A stretch of DNA of 46,737 nucleotides from an uncultured Pelagibacteraceae bacterium (GCA_902627645.1 CACOJX010000003.1:32001-78737), one strand, 5' to 3'; shown: positions 8,277 to 18,112, counted from the stretch's first letter. Translations and numbers: made by a program. The notes: generated by a model from the letters alone, not told the origin.

Positions 8277-8885
8277 TTAGTTTTTTTTTAGACCTTCACA
8301 TTTAACATATAAATAATTCCCTTTATTTAAATAGCCTGAATAAAATTTTTCTAAAAAATATAAAATTTTATGTAAAAATATATTTTTTTTTTTAGTAAAA
8401 TTTCCATAATAACTTAATTTATATTTTTCAAATAATTTGAAAAAATTTCTAAATTCATCAATGTTATCTATGTAAATTTCTTTATGTATATTGAAGTAAA
8501 AGCTTCCGTTTACTCTGATATTAGTGGCTATATTATTTAAAGTTTTTAAGATTTCCTTATTATCGAAATGTTTATTAAAACCAAATGTTTCTATACAGCA
8601 CACAACATCACCTTTCTCGTTAGCTGTAAAACTCGATATGTCCTCATTAAAAAAATAATGTTCAGGAAAATTATCTTTGTTAATTAAAATTTTTTTTTTG
8701 TCTGTGTCTATGCCAGTATATGATTTGAAATTAAATTTAATTGCTAATTGAGCACTTCCACATGCGAAATCTATAAAACCAATTTTTTCATTTTTTTTTA
8801 ATTCATTAGCAATATCTTTATGTAACAATTTGTATAAATAAGATTTTGAAGGTCTTTTATTTCTTGTAAATTTTTCAAGAATCAT
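8277..8885 (-). CDS. Class I SAM-dependent methyltransferase
   Basis: A 202-residue protein with a methyltransferase core: IGFIDFACGSAQLA (35-48) is the SAM-binding motif I, YTGIDTDKK motif II with the acidic residue, and DVVCCIETFG motif III. No specific subfamily is recognised. It ends a minus-strand run of three methyltransferases and overlaps the upstream FkbM gene by 11 bp, so the three are likely co-expressed and may decorate the same glycan. Substrate unknown. Confidence 0.75.
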   Translation of the reverse strand: MILEKFTRNKRPSKSYLYKLLHKDIANELKKNEKIGFIDFACGSAQLAIKFNFKSYTGIDTDKKKILINKDNFPEHYFFNEDISSFTANEKGDVVCCIETFGFNKHFDNKEILKTLNNIATNIRVNGSFYFNIHKEIYIDNIDEFRNFFKLFEKYKLSYYGNFTKKKNIFLHKILYFLEKFYSGYLNKGNYLYVKCEGLKKN

Positions 8886-9687
8886 AAAAAGTTATTTTAT
8901 CATTTCTCAATTTGGGATTATTTGGCATGTCCAGGATATGCGGTAATTCAAAATTTTGTGTTTCGGAGTGAATACTATTTTTAGCTGTGTATGAAAAAGT
9001 AACCTCTAATAGAGTAGGGTAATTATTATCTTTGATTGGTCCACAATTATTAACATGACAATGAATTAAATTCAGATCAAAGTCTTGGATAAATTTTTTG
9101 ATTTTTTTAATATGTAAATCAACATCATGAAATTCGATTATCAAACCAGTCAAGTAATCTTGGTTTGAAATTAGTTGGTCTAAAATCCTATATTCTGATC
9201 CCTCAATATCTATTTTTAAAAAATTATTTCGTTTTTTTTTTTCTTTACCTAAAATTTCATCTAGATCAGTTGTTTTTAATTTATATATATTTGCATGTTC
9301 AAGATTTGATGGTGAAATCATATAATATTTTAAGATACATTCCTTTTTTTTGAGAAATTTTTTTAATTCAAAAAATCTCGAAATATAGGTAAAAAATTTT
9401 TTTTTTAGAAATAATAATTCAACGAAACTTATGACTATATTTTTAAACCAAAAATAATTACTGATTGAATGATCAAACATACAGATTTTAAATTGTTTAT
9501 TATGATTTTTTTTAAGTTTATAAATTTCATTTTCAAAATCCCAATTCATCCCAATTCCAAAACTATAAAAATTATTTGCATCCTCTATATTTTTTAAGTT
9601 GAGCAAATAACCTCCGTCACTTTTATTTCCTATTCTTTTAAGTTCTATTTTTTCTACGGGTTTAAATATTTTATTTAAGTAAAACAT
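8875..9687 (-). CDS. FkbM family methyltransferase
   Basis: About 270 residues. The central FLKIDIEGSEYRIL segment is the FkbM-family signature, preceded by a degenerate SAM-binding region around NFYSFGIGMNWDFE. FkbM enzymes methylate hydroxyls on sugars and other small molecules. A start at 9723 would add 12 residues and overlap the previous gene by 53 bp; I prefer the ATG at 9687, where MFYLNKIF begins and the overlap is 17 bp. No good ribosome site is seen for either start, and translational coupling is likely. Confidence 0.7.
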   Translation of the reverse strand: MFYLNKIFKPVEKIELKRIGNKSDGGYLLNLKNIEDANNFYSFGIGMNWDFENEIYKLKKNHNKQFKICMFDHSISNYFWFKNIVISFVELLFLKKKFFTYISRFFELKKFLKKKECILKYYMISPSNLEHANIYKLKTTDLDEILGKEKKKRNNFLKIDIEGSEYRILDQLISNQDYLTGLIIEFHDVDLHIKKIKKFIQDFDLNLIHCHVNNCGPIKDNNYPTLLEVTFSYTAKNSIHSETQNFELPHILDMPNNPKLRNDKITFYDS

Positions 9688-10570
9688 TTTTAAAAATTTT
9701 ATTTTTAGGTAAAAGCATTGCAAATTCTTTTTTTAAAATTGGTATTCCTTCAATCACTGGATAAATTAAATTGGATGTTTTTGAGTACAAGTAATTTGAA
9801 TTAATCAAACTAAATGGTTTTTTTGTAATAGGCTCGACTATGATAGGTTTTTTATTAACTTTTTTGTTCAAGTGTATTATGTAAATTGAACTTTTATTTT
9901 TTGAACTCAAATAGTTTTTCATTGGAATTTTTTTATATTTTATATTATTTTTAAAAAGTACTTTTTCTAAATTTTGAGTGTATCCATATTTTTTCATTCG
10001 CTTTTTTTGTTTAACTCCACCTAATTTAAAATCAGGCTCAATTAGAATTAACCCCCTTGAGCTTACTCTTGATAATTCTTTAATAATTTCTTCCTCATCT
10101 CCGTTATTAGGCTCAATAGCATGCATTGTTACTGAAATTTCAAAAGAATTTTTTTTAAAGGGGATTTCTTTAAGCGCTGCACATACAAAATTAAAATGTT
10201 TATTTTTTAAATTAAAATATTTATAACCAGCTAGAATTCTATTAAAACTAAAATCCAGACCATAAACCTCAATGTTCTTAATGCCTTTTTTAAGCAAATT
10301 TGTATTAGTTAACTCACCACAACCGCAATCAAGCAAGCTCGATACTCTTTTAAAATTATTATTAATTACATCAACGATTTCTTTATTAAACATTTTATAA
10401 GTTTGCCTTTTTTTCTCCCAATCTCTAATATAGCTTCCTGTTTGTAAATCATATGCAAAATTAATTATTTGTGTTTTTTTTAATTTACTTAGCTTTTGAA
10501 GAGACAATTGAAAGTTTGTTTTTTTTTTGGATTTGAGCTTATTAAGGAGTTTTATTAAATTATGATTCAT
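9671..10570 (-). CDS. Methyltransferase with C-terminal Trm112-like segment
   Basis: A 299-residue protein. LLDCGCGELTNTNLL (98-112) is SAM motif I, and VYGLDFSFNRI motif II, placing the first 200 residues in the class I methyltransferases. The last 60 residues (VEPITKKPFSLI, then SNLIYPVIEGIPIL) resemble a Trm112-type zinc-ribbon fold, but the metal-binding cysteines are missing. Such fusions occur in methyltransferases of glycan clusters. It is the first gene of the minus-strand methyltransferase run; 39 bp separate its ATG from the divergent GT4 gene. Substrate unknown. Confidence 0.7.
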   Translation of the reverse strand: MNHNLIKLLNKLKSKKKTNFQLSLQKLSKLKKTQIINFAYDLQTGSYIRDWEKKRQTYKMFNKEIVDVINNNFKRVSSLLDCGCGELTNTNLLKKGIKNIEVYGLDFSFNRILAGYKYFNLKNKHFNFVCAALKEIPFKKNSFEISVTMHAIEPNNGDEEEIIKELSRVSSRGLILIEPDFKLGGVKQKKRMKKYGYTQNLEKVLFKNNIKYKKIPMKNYLSSKNKSSIYIIHLNKKVNKKPIIVEPITKKPFSLINSNYLYSKTSNLIYPVIEGIPILKKEFAMLLPKNKIFKNVLLK

Positions 10571-10609
10571 CTAATGTATAAAATTTTTATATAGCAAATA
10601 ATAATCTAA

Positions 10610-11716
10610 ATGAAGAAAAAATTTAAAAAAATAATATATATATCTGAGCTTAATCTACCAAATATTTCAGCTCAATCGATACAAACACTCAAAATGTGTT
10701 CAGCCTTTGCTTCTAAAAAAAAGACTGAGCTTATAGTTTTTTATAATAAGAAAAATTTTAATTTTTATAAAAAAAATTTTCTTTTAAAAAATAATTTTAA
10801 AATAAAAAGTGTTTTTAGAAAGCCGAAAAAACATAGTTTAATAACTAGATTAGTTTTCTTTTTCAAACTTTTTAAATTATCAAGGGAAAAAAAAGATATT
10901 CTTTTTGTCACTAGAAGTGTTCTTATTAGCTCATTGTTTGCATTATTTGGACTAAAAAATATTTTAGAAATTCATCTTGAAAATTATGGATTTACAAGGC
11001 TATTTTTCAATTTTAAGTTATTTGTTACCCAATCAAAAAATCAAAAGTTTGTTTTAATTTCAAAAAAATTAAACGACATTTTTAAATTTAACAAGAAGGA
11101 TTATATCGTTCTAGATGATGCATCAGATTTTGAAAACTTTAATTTAAATTCAAAAAAAATAATAAAACCAAGGTCTTGTGTTTATACAGGAAGCTTTTTT
11201 AAGGGAAAAGGTTTTGAAATAATTTTTGAAATATCCAAAAAAATGAAAAACACAAATTTTTATCTTTATGGAAATGATAAATTTCTCTCATTAGCTCAAA
11301 AAGAAAATTTGCCTAAAAATATTTTTTTATGCGGTCATGTTTCTTATAATAAAATACCAAAAATATTATCTGAACATAAAATTTGTTTAATGCCTTACTC
11401 AAAAAAGATATTTATCGATGCTGGAAAAATAAATAATGAAAAATATATTTCTCCTTTAAAATTATTTGATTATTTGTCCTACGGAAAAATATTGATTGCA
11501 TCAAATTTACCTACTTACAGTCATATTCTCAAAAATAAAAAAAATTGTTTTTTAGTTAAACCAGATAAAATTGACGAATGGGTGAAAACAATTAATTATG
11601 CTATTAATAATTACAGTAAATTAAATAATATTAGAAAGGAAGCAAAACAAACAGCTAAATTTTATACTTGGAATAAAAGAGCACAAAATATAATTACTTT
11701 CGCTAATTATTTATGA
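10610..11716 (+). CDS. Glycosyltransferase family 4 (GT-B fold)
   Basis: A 368-residue protein, first of four consecutive GT4-like genes. The C-terminal half has the retaining-GT pattern: YTGSFFKGKGFEIIFEIS opens the donor domain, and the SPLKLFDYLSYGKILIASNLP block corresponds to the E-x7-E donor region with the first Glu replaced (SPLK). The N-terminal half has NISAQSIQTLKMC after the first strand, normal for the acceptor domain. It probably adds one sugar to a lipid-linked glycan at the inner face of the membrane. The stop overlaps the next ATG by 4 bp. Confidence 0.75.
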   Translation: MKKKFKKIIYISELNLPNISAQSIQTLKMCSAFASKKKTELIVFYNKKNFNFYKKNFLLKNNFKIKSVFRKPKKHSLITRLVFFFKLFKLSREKKDILFVTRSVLISSLFALFGLKNILEIHLENYGFTRLFFNFKLFVTQSKNQKFVLISKKLNDIFKFNKKDYIVLDDASDFENFNLNSKKIIKPRSCVYTGSFFKGKGFEIIFEISKKMKNTNFYLYGNDKFLSLAQKENLPKNIFLCGHVSYNKIPKILSEHKICLMPYSKKIFIDAGKINNEKYISPLKLFDYLSYGKILIASNLPTYSHILKNKKNCFLVKPDKIDEWVKTINYAINNYSKLNNIRKEAKQTAKFYTWNKRAQNIITFANYL

Positions 11717-12855
11717 AAAAAAAAATTTATTATTGGGGTCCATTTTTAGATAATGTAGCGACTGTAAAAGCAATTTTAAATTCTGCTTATTCAATGAATA
11801 AGTACTCTAAATTTTTTGAAACATCTATAATAAATGCAGTTGGAGAATGGGATGAAATTAGCTTAGACACAAAAAAAGAAAATTTAAATTTTATTGATTT
11901 TAAAAACAAACTTTATAGAAAACTACCAAGATATGGTTTTTATTTAAGCAGAATATCTTATTTAATAATATTTTTTAAATCATTTTTACCTTTAAAAAAT
12001 TTAATTTTAAGAGATAAGCCTGACTTTTTAATAATACACTTAATAGTTTCGCTTCCCTTAATACTCTTTAAATTATTTAATTTTAAAACAAAATTATGTT
12101 TAAGAATTTCTGGGAAACCTAAACTAAACTTTATTAGAAGGATAATTTGGAAATTTTCATCAGATAAAATACACCTAGTTTTTTGCCCAACTAAAGAGAC
12201 AAGAGAAATTTTGATAAAAGAGAAAATTTTTAATAGTAAAGTTTTAGTTTTGTATGATCCAATTATTGAACAAAAAACATTGACACAAAAAAAAAATGAG
12301 AAAATTTTAGATAAAAAAAACTTTAAAAAAGATAATATTATTATGCTTGGCAGGCTTACAAAGCAAAAAAATTATCCATTAATTATAAATATTTTTCAAT
12401 CATTATTAAAATTAAATCCAAGTTTATGTCTTAATATTTTTGGGGAGGGTGAATTAAAAGATTATTTATTTAATTTAATTAAAAAAAAAGGATTGGAAAA
12501 AAATATTATTTTTCATGGTTATACGGATAATGTTTTTAAATATTTAAAAGCCAGTAAAATTTTTTTATTAACATCACTATGGGAAGACCCGGGTTTTGTT
12601 TTAATTGAAGCAGGTTATTGTGATACTTTAATAGTTTCAAGCAATTGTCCAAGTGGACCTAAAGAATTTTGTGATGGGAACTCTGGGTTTTTATTTAATA
12701 ATAATTCAGAAGACTCATTGCTGAAAACATTAGAATTAGCACTGAATATAAATGATAAAGCAAAGGAATTAAAAATAATAAACGCAAAAAAAAAGGTAAG
12801 ATCATTTAGTGTATTCTATCACTACCAAACTTTAGAAAAATATTTATTAAATTAA
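11713..12855 (+). CDS. Glycosyltransferase family 4, close relative of the next gene
   Basis: A 380-residue GT-B protein. The donor domain starts with IIMLGRLTKQKNYPLII, continues with NIFGEGEL and FHGYTDN, and has the catalytic-region block LTSLWEDPGFVLIEAG with the conserved last Glu, then SSNCPSGPKEFC. The latter phrase recurs almost unchanged in the next gene, so the two may use similar donors or have arisen by duplication. ATGA overlap with the preceding gene shows one transcript. Confidence 0.8.
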   Translation: MKKKIYYWGPFLDNVATVKAILNSAYSMNKYSKFFETSIINAVGEWDEISLDTKKENLNFIDFKNKLYRKLPRYGFYLSRISYLIIFFKSFLPLKNLILRDKPDFLIIHLIVSLPLILFKLFNFKTKLCLRISGKPKLNFIRRIIWKFSSDKIHLVFCPTKETREILIKEKIFNSKVLVLYDPIIEQKTLTQKKNEKILDKKNFKKDNIIMLGRLTKQKNYPLIINIFQSLLKLNPSLCLNIFGEGELKDYLFNLIKKKGLEKNIIFHGYTDNVFKYLKASKIFLLTSLWEDPGFVLIEAGYCDTLIVSSNCPSGPKEFCDGNSGFLFNNNSEDSLLKTLELALNINDKAKELKIINAKKKVRSFSVFYHYQTLEKYLLN

Positions 12856-12895
12856 AAATTATTAATGAAAAAAATATTAAAGCAATAAACTTATA

Positions 12896-14011
12896 ATGGT
12901 AAAACATAATAAACAATTATCAGACTTAGTTATTTTTACACCCAATATTGATCATGGTGGAGTTGAAAAAAATTTATTTTTATTAACAAATTTTCTCAGT
13001 AAAAGATTTAGAAATATAAGTTTAATAACATTTAATCCTTCTGATAAAAAATATTTTGATAAAAAAATAAATTTAATTACTCCAAATATTTTTTTTAATT
13101 TTAAGAATAGATTATTTAAAAATTTTCTTTGTACAATATTATTAGCAAAGACAGTTCTCTCTAGAAAAAAAACACTAATCTTATCTTTTAATTCAAACTT
13201 ATATGCAACTTTACTTGCTAAAGTATTTAGATCAAAAATAATCATAAGAATAAACGCCTCTCATGAACTGTGGGCAAAAAATTTTTTTAAAAAAAAAATA
13301 TTTGAATTTTTTTTGAAATTACCAGATGAAGTAATTGTAAATTCAAATGATTTAAAAAAAGAAATAGATAAGAAATTCCAGATAAAATCTAAATGTATTC
13401 TAAATCCATTTGATAAAAAAAAAGTTTCTAGAGAAAAAAAAAATAATCTTAAACTTTTTAAAGTAAGTAAAAAAATTTTCAAGATTCTTTTTATGGGAAG
13501 ACTTGTAGATCAAAAAGACCCTTTTACTTTTTTGGAATGTATAAAACTATTGTCAGAAAAATTTAAATTTAAAGCACTTATAGTTGGAAGTGGTTATATG
13601 AAAAAAAATATTTTAAGATTTATAAAAGAAAATTCACTTGAAAAAAAAATTAATCAAGTTGATTTTACATCTAAAGGAATTCAATATCTAAATCAATGTG
13701 ATCTTTTTGTTTTAACCTCTAAGTTTGAGGGTTTGCCCAACGTTTTATTGGAAGCTCAATTTTTAAAAAAATATATAATCTCCTCTAACTGTCCAACTGG
13801 CCCAAGAGAAATTCTTCTAGATGGAAGAGCAGGCGACTTGATAAAGAAAAATAACCCAGAATTATTTTCCAAAAAAATAATAAATTATTATTTAAATAGA
13901 AAAAAGAAAATCTATAAAAGAAAAATTCAATTAGGGTTTAAAAATCTACATAGGTATGATTTTAAGACTAATTGTGAAAAGTACCTTAGTTTAATCAAAA
14001 AATTATCCTAG
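12896..14011 (+). CDS. Glycosyltransferase family 4
   Basis: A 371-residue GT-B protein. NIDHGGVEKNL (19-29) is the typical glycine-rich acceptor-domain loop of GT4 enzymes. The donor domain shows FMGRLVDQKDP, LIVGSGYMKKN, and LTSKFEGLPNVLLEAQ with both Glu residues of the E-x7-E motif, followed by SSNCPTGPREIL. It sits 40 bp after the preceding GT4 gene and 4 bp before the following one. The acceptor and sugar cannot be read from sequence. Confidence 0.85.
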   Translation: MVKHNKQLSDLVIFTPNIDHGGVEKNLFLLTNFLSKRFRNISLITFNPSDKKYFDKKINLITPNIFFNFKNRLFKNFLCTILLAKTVLSRKKTLILSFNSNLYATLLAKVFRSKIIIRINASHELWAKNFFKKKIFEFFLKLPDEVIVNSNDLKKEIDKKFQIKSKCILNPFDKKKVSREKKNNLKLFKVSKKIFKILFMGRLVDQKDPFTFLECIKLLSEKFKFKALIVGSGYMKKNILRFIKENSLEKKINQVDFTSKGIQYLNQCDLFVLTSKFEGLPNVLLEAQFLKKYIISSNCPTGPREILLDGRAGDLIKKNNPELFSKKIINYYLNRKKKIYKRKIQLGFKNLHRYDFKTNCEKYLSLIKKLS

Positions 14012-14015
14012 TTAA

Positions 14016-15113
14016 ATGAAAAAAAAGAATCTTGTAATTTTTTTACCTAATTTTTCTGCTGGTGGCGCGGGAAATTCAATAGTTAATATTTGTAAAAATT
14101 TAAATCAAAAAAAATATAATATTTTTATTTTATCATTAAAAAGAAATTATTATAAACAAGATTTACTTAAATACTGTAAAGAAGTAAAGGAAATAGATTG
14201 CTTAAGTACTTTATTTTCATTAAACAAAATAAATGATTATTTAAAAAAATTTGATAAAAATAATACTCTGTTAATATCAAATATTAATTATGCAAACTCC
14301 TTATTTGTACTTTATTTTAAAATACTTAAAAAATTTAAACTTATCATAATTGAACGAACTCCTTATCAAGAACTCAACATTTATTATAGTTTAAGAGATT
14401 TTTTTAAAAAATTAATAATAAAAATTATAATTAAATTTTTTTATAAATCGGCAGACACTTTGATAGCGAATTCGAGAAAAACTGCAAATGATTATAGTAA
14501 AATAATTAAAAAGAATTGTTTTTATGTCTATCCATTGTCATTTAAGTCAAAGATAAATATTAAAAAAAAAAATAATATTAATGATCAAATTAAAATTTTA
14601 ACAATTGCAAGGTTGTCCAAAGAAAAAAGAATTGAGGATCAAATTTATGCTTTAAAAAAAATTGAAAAAAAAAAGTACAATTTAACTATTGTTGGCGATG
14701 GAGATTTAAAAATTTCTTTAAATAATTTGATTAAAAAATATAACTTGAAGGTAAAAATAGTGAATTATTCTGATAAGAATAAAATTAAATATTTAAAAAA
14801 ATCTGATTTATACATTTGCTCATCAGATTTTGAGGGTTTTCCTAATACTGTTGTTGATGCAATAAATTATGGTTTACCTGTAATTTCTTCAAATAATCAT
14901 GGTGGAATAAATGAAATACTATTAAATGGATATGGTGGAACTTTTTATAATGCAAGAGATATAAATGATCTTGCCAAAAAAATAAAAAATGTTGTTAAAT
15001 ATTATAAAAAAGAACTAAAAAAAAATGTTATTGCTAAAAATAAATTAAACAGATTTTCAGAATTAAATATTAAAAAATATGAACAAATTTTTGATAAAGT
15101 TTTAATCAAATAA
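14016..15113 (+). CDS. Glycosyltransferase family 4
   Basis: A 365-residue GT-B protein with NFSAGGAGNSIVNI near the N-terminus (acceptor loop), IARLSKEKRIEDQI and IVGDGDLK in the donor domain, and CSSDFEGFPNTVVDAINYGLPVI, the family motif with Asp at the second acidic position instead of Glu. NHGGINEILL follows as in WaaG-like enzymes. Its 3' end overlaps by 12 bp the end of a convergent epimerase gene, so the run 10610-15113 has no room for a hairpin terminator. Confidence 0.8.
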   Translation: MKKKNLVIFLPNFSAGGAGNSIVNICKNLNQKKYNIFILSLKRNYYKQDLLKYCKEVKEIDCLSTLFSLNKINDYLKKFDKNNTLLISNINYANSLFVLYFKILKKFKLIIIERTPYQELNIYYSLRDFFKKLIIKIIIKFFYKSADTLIANSRKTANDYSKIIKKNCFYVYPLSFKSKINIKKKNNINDQIKILTIARLSKEKRIEDQIYALKKIEKKKYNLTIVGDGDLKISLNNLIKKYNLKVKIVNYSDKNKIKYLKKSDLYICSSDFEGFPNTVVDAINYGLPVISSNNHGGINEILLNGYGGTFYNARDINDLAKKIKNVVKYYKKELKKNVIAKNKLNRFSELNIKKYEQIFDKVLIK

Positions 15114-16061
15114 ATTTTTGTTATTTTTAAACCAATCAATAGTATTTTTGATTGAAACCTCTAATTTTGTGAATTGAAAATTCTTAATTCTTTTTAAAAT
15201 TTTTTTGTTATTTCCATGAGTTTTGTATATATCTGCTAATTGTTTTTTTCTAAGAATTATCTTTGTTCTCGGTGTGAATTTACCTATATAGTTTACCACT
15301 TTTTTTAAACCTACTGGTTTGTTAGAACAAATATTATATAATTCGTGTTTATCATTTTTTAATTTTCTTAATTTAATGATTAAAGATATTACATCTTTAA
15401 TATAAGTAAAATCTCTAAAATGATTACCATTATTATTTAAATAAAATTTCTTTTTTTTAAATGACGCATTCAATAGTTTAAGCATAAACATGTCTGGTCT
15501 GCCCCATTCACCAAAAACTGTAAAAAATCTAAGTCCGGTTGATTTGAATTTATAAATTTCAAAAAAATTTTGAGCTATTTCCTCATTAAATTTTTTTGAC
15601 AAACCATAAATATTCTTGGGATAAATTTTTTCTTTTTCAAGAAGGGGAAATTTTTTATTATCACCATAAACAGAGCTAGAGGATGCGTAAAAAAATTTTT
15701 TGATTTTAAAGTTCTTTGCAACAGTAATAAGGTTACTAAAGCCTGAAACATTTGTATCTATGTAAACCGAGGGATTTTCCATTGAATACCTTACTCCTGC
15801 CTGGGCTGCAAAATTGTATACTTCATCAAATTTGAAGGTTTTGAAAATTTTGATAATTTTATCTTTTTCTAATAAATCAAGTTTGAAAAATTTGAAATTT
15901 TTATTTTTTTTTAATATTTGAATTCTCTTTTTTTTTAATTTGATAGAGTAGTAATCACTATAATTATCAATACCCACTATTTTAACATTTTTGTTTTTAG
16001 ATAATTCTTTTGCAAAATTAAAAGCTATAAATCCCGCTATACCTGTGATAAGTATTTTCAT
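15102..16061 (-). CDS. UDP-uronate 4-epimerase-like SDR
   Basis: A 319-residue extended SDR. TGIAGFIAFNFA (6-17) is the Rossmann loop with Ala at its last position; AAQAGVRYSMENP is highly characteristic of UDP-glucuronate 4-epimerases and of TviC/WbpP-type enzymes; SSSSVYG and YGLSK supply the catalytic residues; FTVFGEWGRPDM matches the substrate-binding FTVYGPWGRPDM of uronate epimerases with two changes. I chose ATG 16061, not 16097, because the Rossmann strand then starts at residue 1. It is divergent (40 bp) from a nucleotide-sugar 6-dehydrogenase, and the pair probably makes a UDP-galacturonate-type donor. Confidence 0.8.
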   Translation of the reverse strand: MKILITGIAGFIAFNFAKELSKNKNVKIVGIDNYSDYYSIKLKKKRIQILKKNKNFKFFKLDLLEKDKIIKIFKTFKFDEVYNFAAQAGVRYSMENPSVYIDTNVSGFSNLITVAKNFKIKKFFYASSSSVYGDNKKFPLLEKEKIYPKNIYGLSKKFNEEIAQNFFEIYKFKSTGLRFFTVFGEWGRPDMFMLKLLNASFKKKKFYLNNNGNHFRDFTYIKDVISLIIKLRKLKNDKHELYNICSNKPVGLKKVVNYIGKFTPRTKIILRKKQLADIYKTHGNNKKILKRIKNFQFTKLEVSIKNTIDWFKNNKNLFD

Positions 16062-16101
16062 TTTTGAAAATATATATATTAAATTTATACAAACCACAAA
16101 G

Positions 16102-17337
16102 ATGAATAATAAAATAAAACCTTGTGTAATTGGTCTTGGTTATGTGGGTTTGCCATTATTCCTTAGGCTTCAGACTAAGTTTTTTTCTATTGGTTTTGAT
16201 AATGACAAAAAAAGAATTAAGAATCTTCGTAAAAAAATTGATACAAATAAAGAATTCAAAAAACAAAATTTAACTATAAAGAATAGATCAATTTTTAGTT
16301 CAAACCAAAGTATATTAAAAAAATCAAATTTTTTTATCGTTACTGTTCCAACTCCTGTTACAAAAAACAATAAACCAGATATTTCATTCCTTAAAAATGC
16401 ATCAATTTTGATAGCAAAAAATTTAAAAAAAGGTGATATAGTGATTTTTGAGTCTACGGTTTTTCCAAGTACTACTAATTATCTTATAAATAATTATTTA
16501 AATAAATTTTCTAATTTAGTTGAGGGAAAACACTTCTTTGTTGGTTATAGTCCAGAAAGGGTAAACCCTGGTGACAGCAAACACACAATTTCCAAAATTA
16601 AAAAAATTCTCGCTATACCAGGAAGTGTTAAAATAAAAAATAGAGTAAAATCAGTTTATAAACATGTATCAAAAAAGTTAATTTTGACAAATTCAATTGA
16701 GTCGGCTGAAACTGCGAAAGTCATTGAGAATATTCAAAGAGACTTAAATATTGCATTTATAAATGAAATATTACTTTTTACGGATAAAATGAAATATAAT
16801 TTTGATGAAATCTTGAGACTGGCATCATCTAAGTGGAATTTTATAAAATTTAGACCAGGTTTGGTAGGAGGACATTGTTTGCCAGTAGATCCACACTATT
16901 TAAATTACATAGCCCAATTAAATAAAATGAAATTAAAAACTCTTTTAGCAGGCAGAGATGTAAATAATTCTATGCAAAAATTTGTTTCAAAAAAAATCGA
17001 GGAAAAAATTATATCAATTCGTAAAGAAAAAAAAATCGATCCAAAAATTTTGATCTGTGGACTTACATATAAAAAAAATGTTTCAGATGTGCGAAATTCT
17101 TTATCATTAAAAATTTTTATCAATTTAAAAAAGAAATATAAGCAAATTGTTGGTTTTGATAACGTATGTGAGGATAAAATTTTATCTAAATTTAAGATTG
17201 AAAGAGATATTGAAAAAACAAAAGATAGCTTTGATTTAGTTGTTTTTTTAGTTGACCACAAAAAGAACAAATCATTATATAAGTATTTTAAAAGACAAAA
17301 AAAAATTATTATAGATCCTCTAAAACTTTATAAATAA
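16102..17337 (+). CDS. Nucleotide-sugar 6-dehydrogenase (TviB/WbpO-like)
   Basis: A 411-residue UDP-glucose/GDP-mannose dehydrogenase family protein, which oxidises the C6 hydroxyl of a sugar nucleotide to a carboxylate with two NAD. GLGYVGLPL (11-19) binds NAD, TVPTPV and ESTVFPSTT are family blocks, GYSPERVNPGD and NIQRDLNIAFINE resemble the UDP-HexNAc dehydrogenases TviB/WbpO, and GGHCLPVDPHYL carries catalytic Cys259. An ATG at 15991 would lie inside the divergent epimerase gene and add 37 unrelated residues; 16102 is the true start. With the adjacent 4-epimerase it likely supplies an acidic sugar. Confidence 0.85.
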   Translation: MNNKIKPCVIGLGYVGLPLFLRLQTKFFSIGFDNDKKRIKNLRKKIDTNKEFKKQNLTIKNRSIFSSNQSILKKSNFFIVTVPTPVTKNNKPDISFLKNASILIAKNLKKGDIVIFESTVFPSTTNYLINNYLNKFSNLVEGKHFFVGYSPERVNPGDSKHTISKIKKILAIPGSVKIKNRVKSVYKHVSKKLILTNSIESAETAKVIENIQRDLNIAFINEILLFTDKMKYNFDEILRLASSKWNFIKFRPGLVGGHCLPVDPHYLNYIAQLNKMKLKTLLAGRDVNNSMQKFVSKKIEEKIISIRKEKKIDPKILICGLTYKKNVSDVRNSLSLKIFINLKKKYKQIVGFDNVCEDKILSKFKIERDIEKTKDSFDLVVFLVDHKKNKSLYKYFKRQKKIIIDPLKLYK

Positions 17338-18099
17338 GTGAAAATAGATAAAAAACCTTTTTTTTCGATTATAACTGTTACTAGGAATAGTGAAAAATTT
17401 ATTGAAAGAAATATTAGAAGCCTAAAAAGCCAAAGTTTTAAAAATTTTGAGCACATCATAATTGATGGTGGTTCAAAAGATAGAACACTACAAATAATAA
17501 AAAAATATAGAGAAAATGTTAACTATTTTATTTCAGAAAAAGATAAAAATATGTGGCACGCAATTAACAAAGGTATAAGTGTGGCACAAGGAGAAGTAAT
17601 TGGAATTTTAAATTCAGATGATATTTTCTATAAAGATGGATTAAAAATAGCAAGAAAATATTTTGTCAATCAACGTTTAGATTGTTTATTTGCTTCTGTT
17701 CAGAAAACCAAAGTACATCATGGTTTTGATTTAAATAAAATTTATTATAAATTTAATATATTTCCATCTCACTCTGTTGGGTTTTTTTTAAAAAAAAATA
17801 TTCATGATCAAATTGGCCTGTACGATGATAATTTAAAATATTGTGCAGACTACGACTTGATATTTAGATTATCTAGAAAAAATTTGAAAATTGGAAAAAC
17901 CTCTAAAAGAGAAATTGTTGGAAAATTTTATCCAGGAGGTATGTCTGAAAATTTAAATTTTTTTTCAAACATATATTATCAGTCAAAAGTGAGAATTAAG
18001 AATAAACAAAATATATTTTATGTAATTTTTTTATCAGTATTAACTATTATTTACAAATACTTGTTAAATATTTTTAGATTTAAAAAAAATAAAATATAA
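17338..18099 (+). CDS. Glycosyltransferase family 2
   Basis: A 253-residue GT-A protein. FSIITVTRN (9-17), IIDGGSKDRT (42-51) and GILNSDDIF (the DxD-like metal site) are standard GT2 blocks, and DKNMWHAINKGISVAQGE matches the WcaA-like subgroup common in O-antigen clusters. A hydrophobic stretch near the C-terminus may anchor it to the membrane. The start is GTG, abutting the stop codon of the dehydrogenase gene; there is no nearby ATG, so translation probably depends on coupling. Confidence 0.85.
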   Translation: MKIDKKPFFSIITVTRNSEKFIERNIRSLKSQSFKNFEHIIIDGGSKDRTLQIIKKYRENVNYFISEKDKNMWHAINKGISVAQGEVIGILNSDDIFYKDGLKIARKYFVNQRLDCLFASVQKTKVHHGFDLNKIYYKFNIFPSHSVGFFLKKNIHDQIGLYDDNLKYCADYDLIFRLSRKNLKIGKTSKREIVGKFYPGGMSENLNFFSNIYYQSKVRIKNKQNIFYVIFLSVLTIIYKYLLNIFRFKKNKI

Positions 18100-18112
18100 A
18101 CTATAAATTATT

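Noticed and set aside
12856-12895. Seven-codon open frame (ATG at 12865) between two GT4 genes
   Set aside because: Too short and made of Lys/Ile codons expected by chance in AT-rich DNA; no ribosome site.
15991-16101. Longer N-terminus for the nucleotide-sugar dehydrogenase starting at ATG 15991
   Set aside because: It would lie within the divergent epimerase gene and place 37 unrelated residues before the NAD-binding strand; ATG 16102 gives the normal family start.
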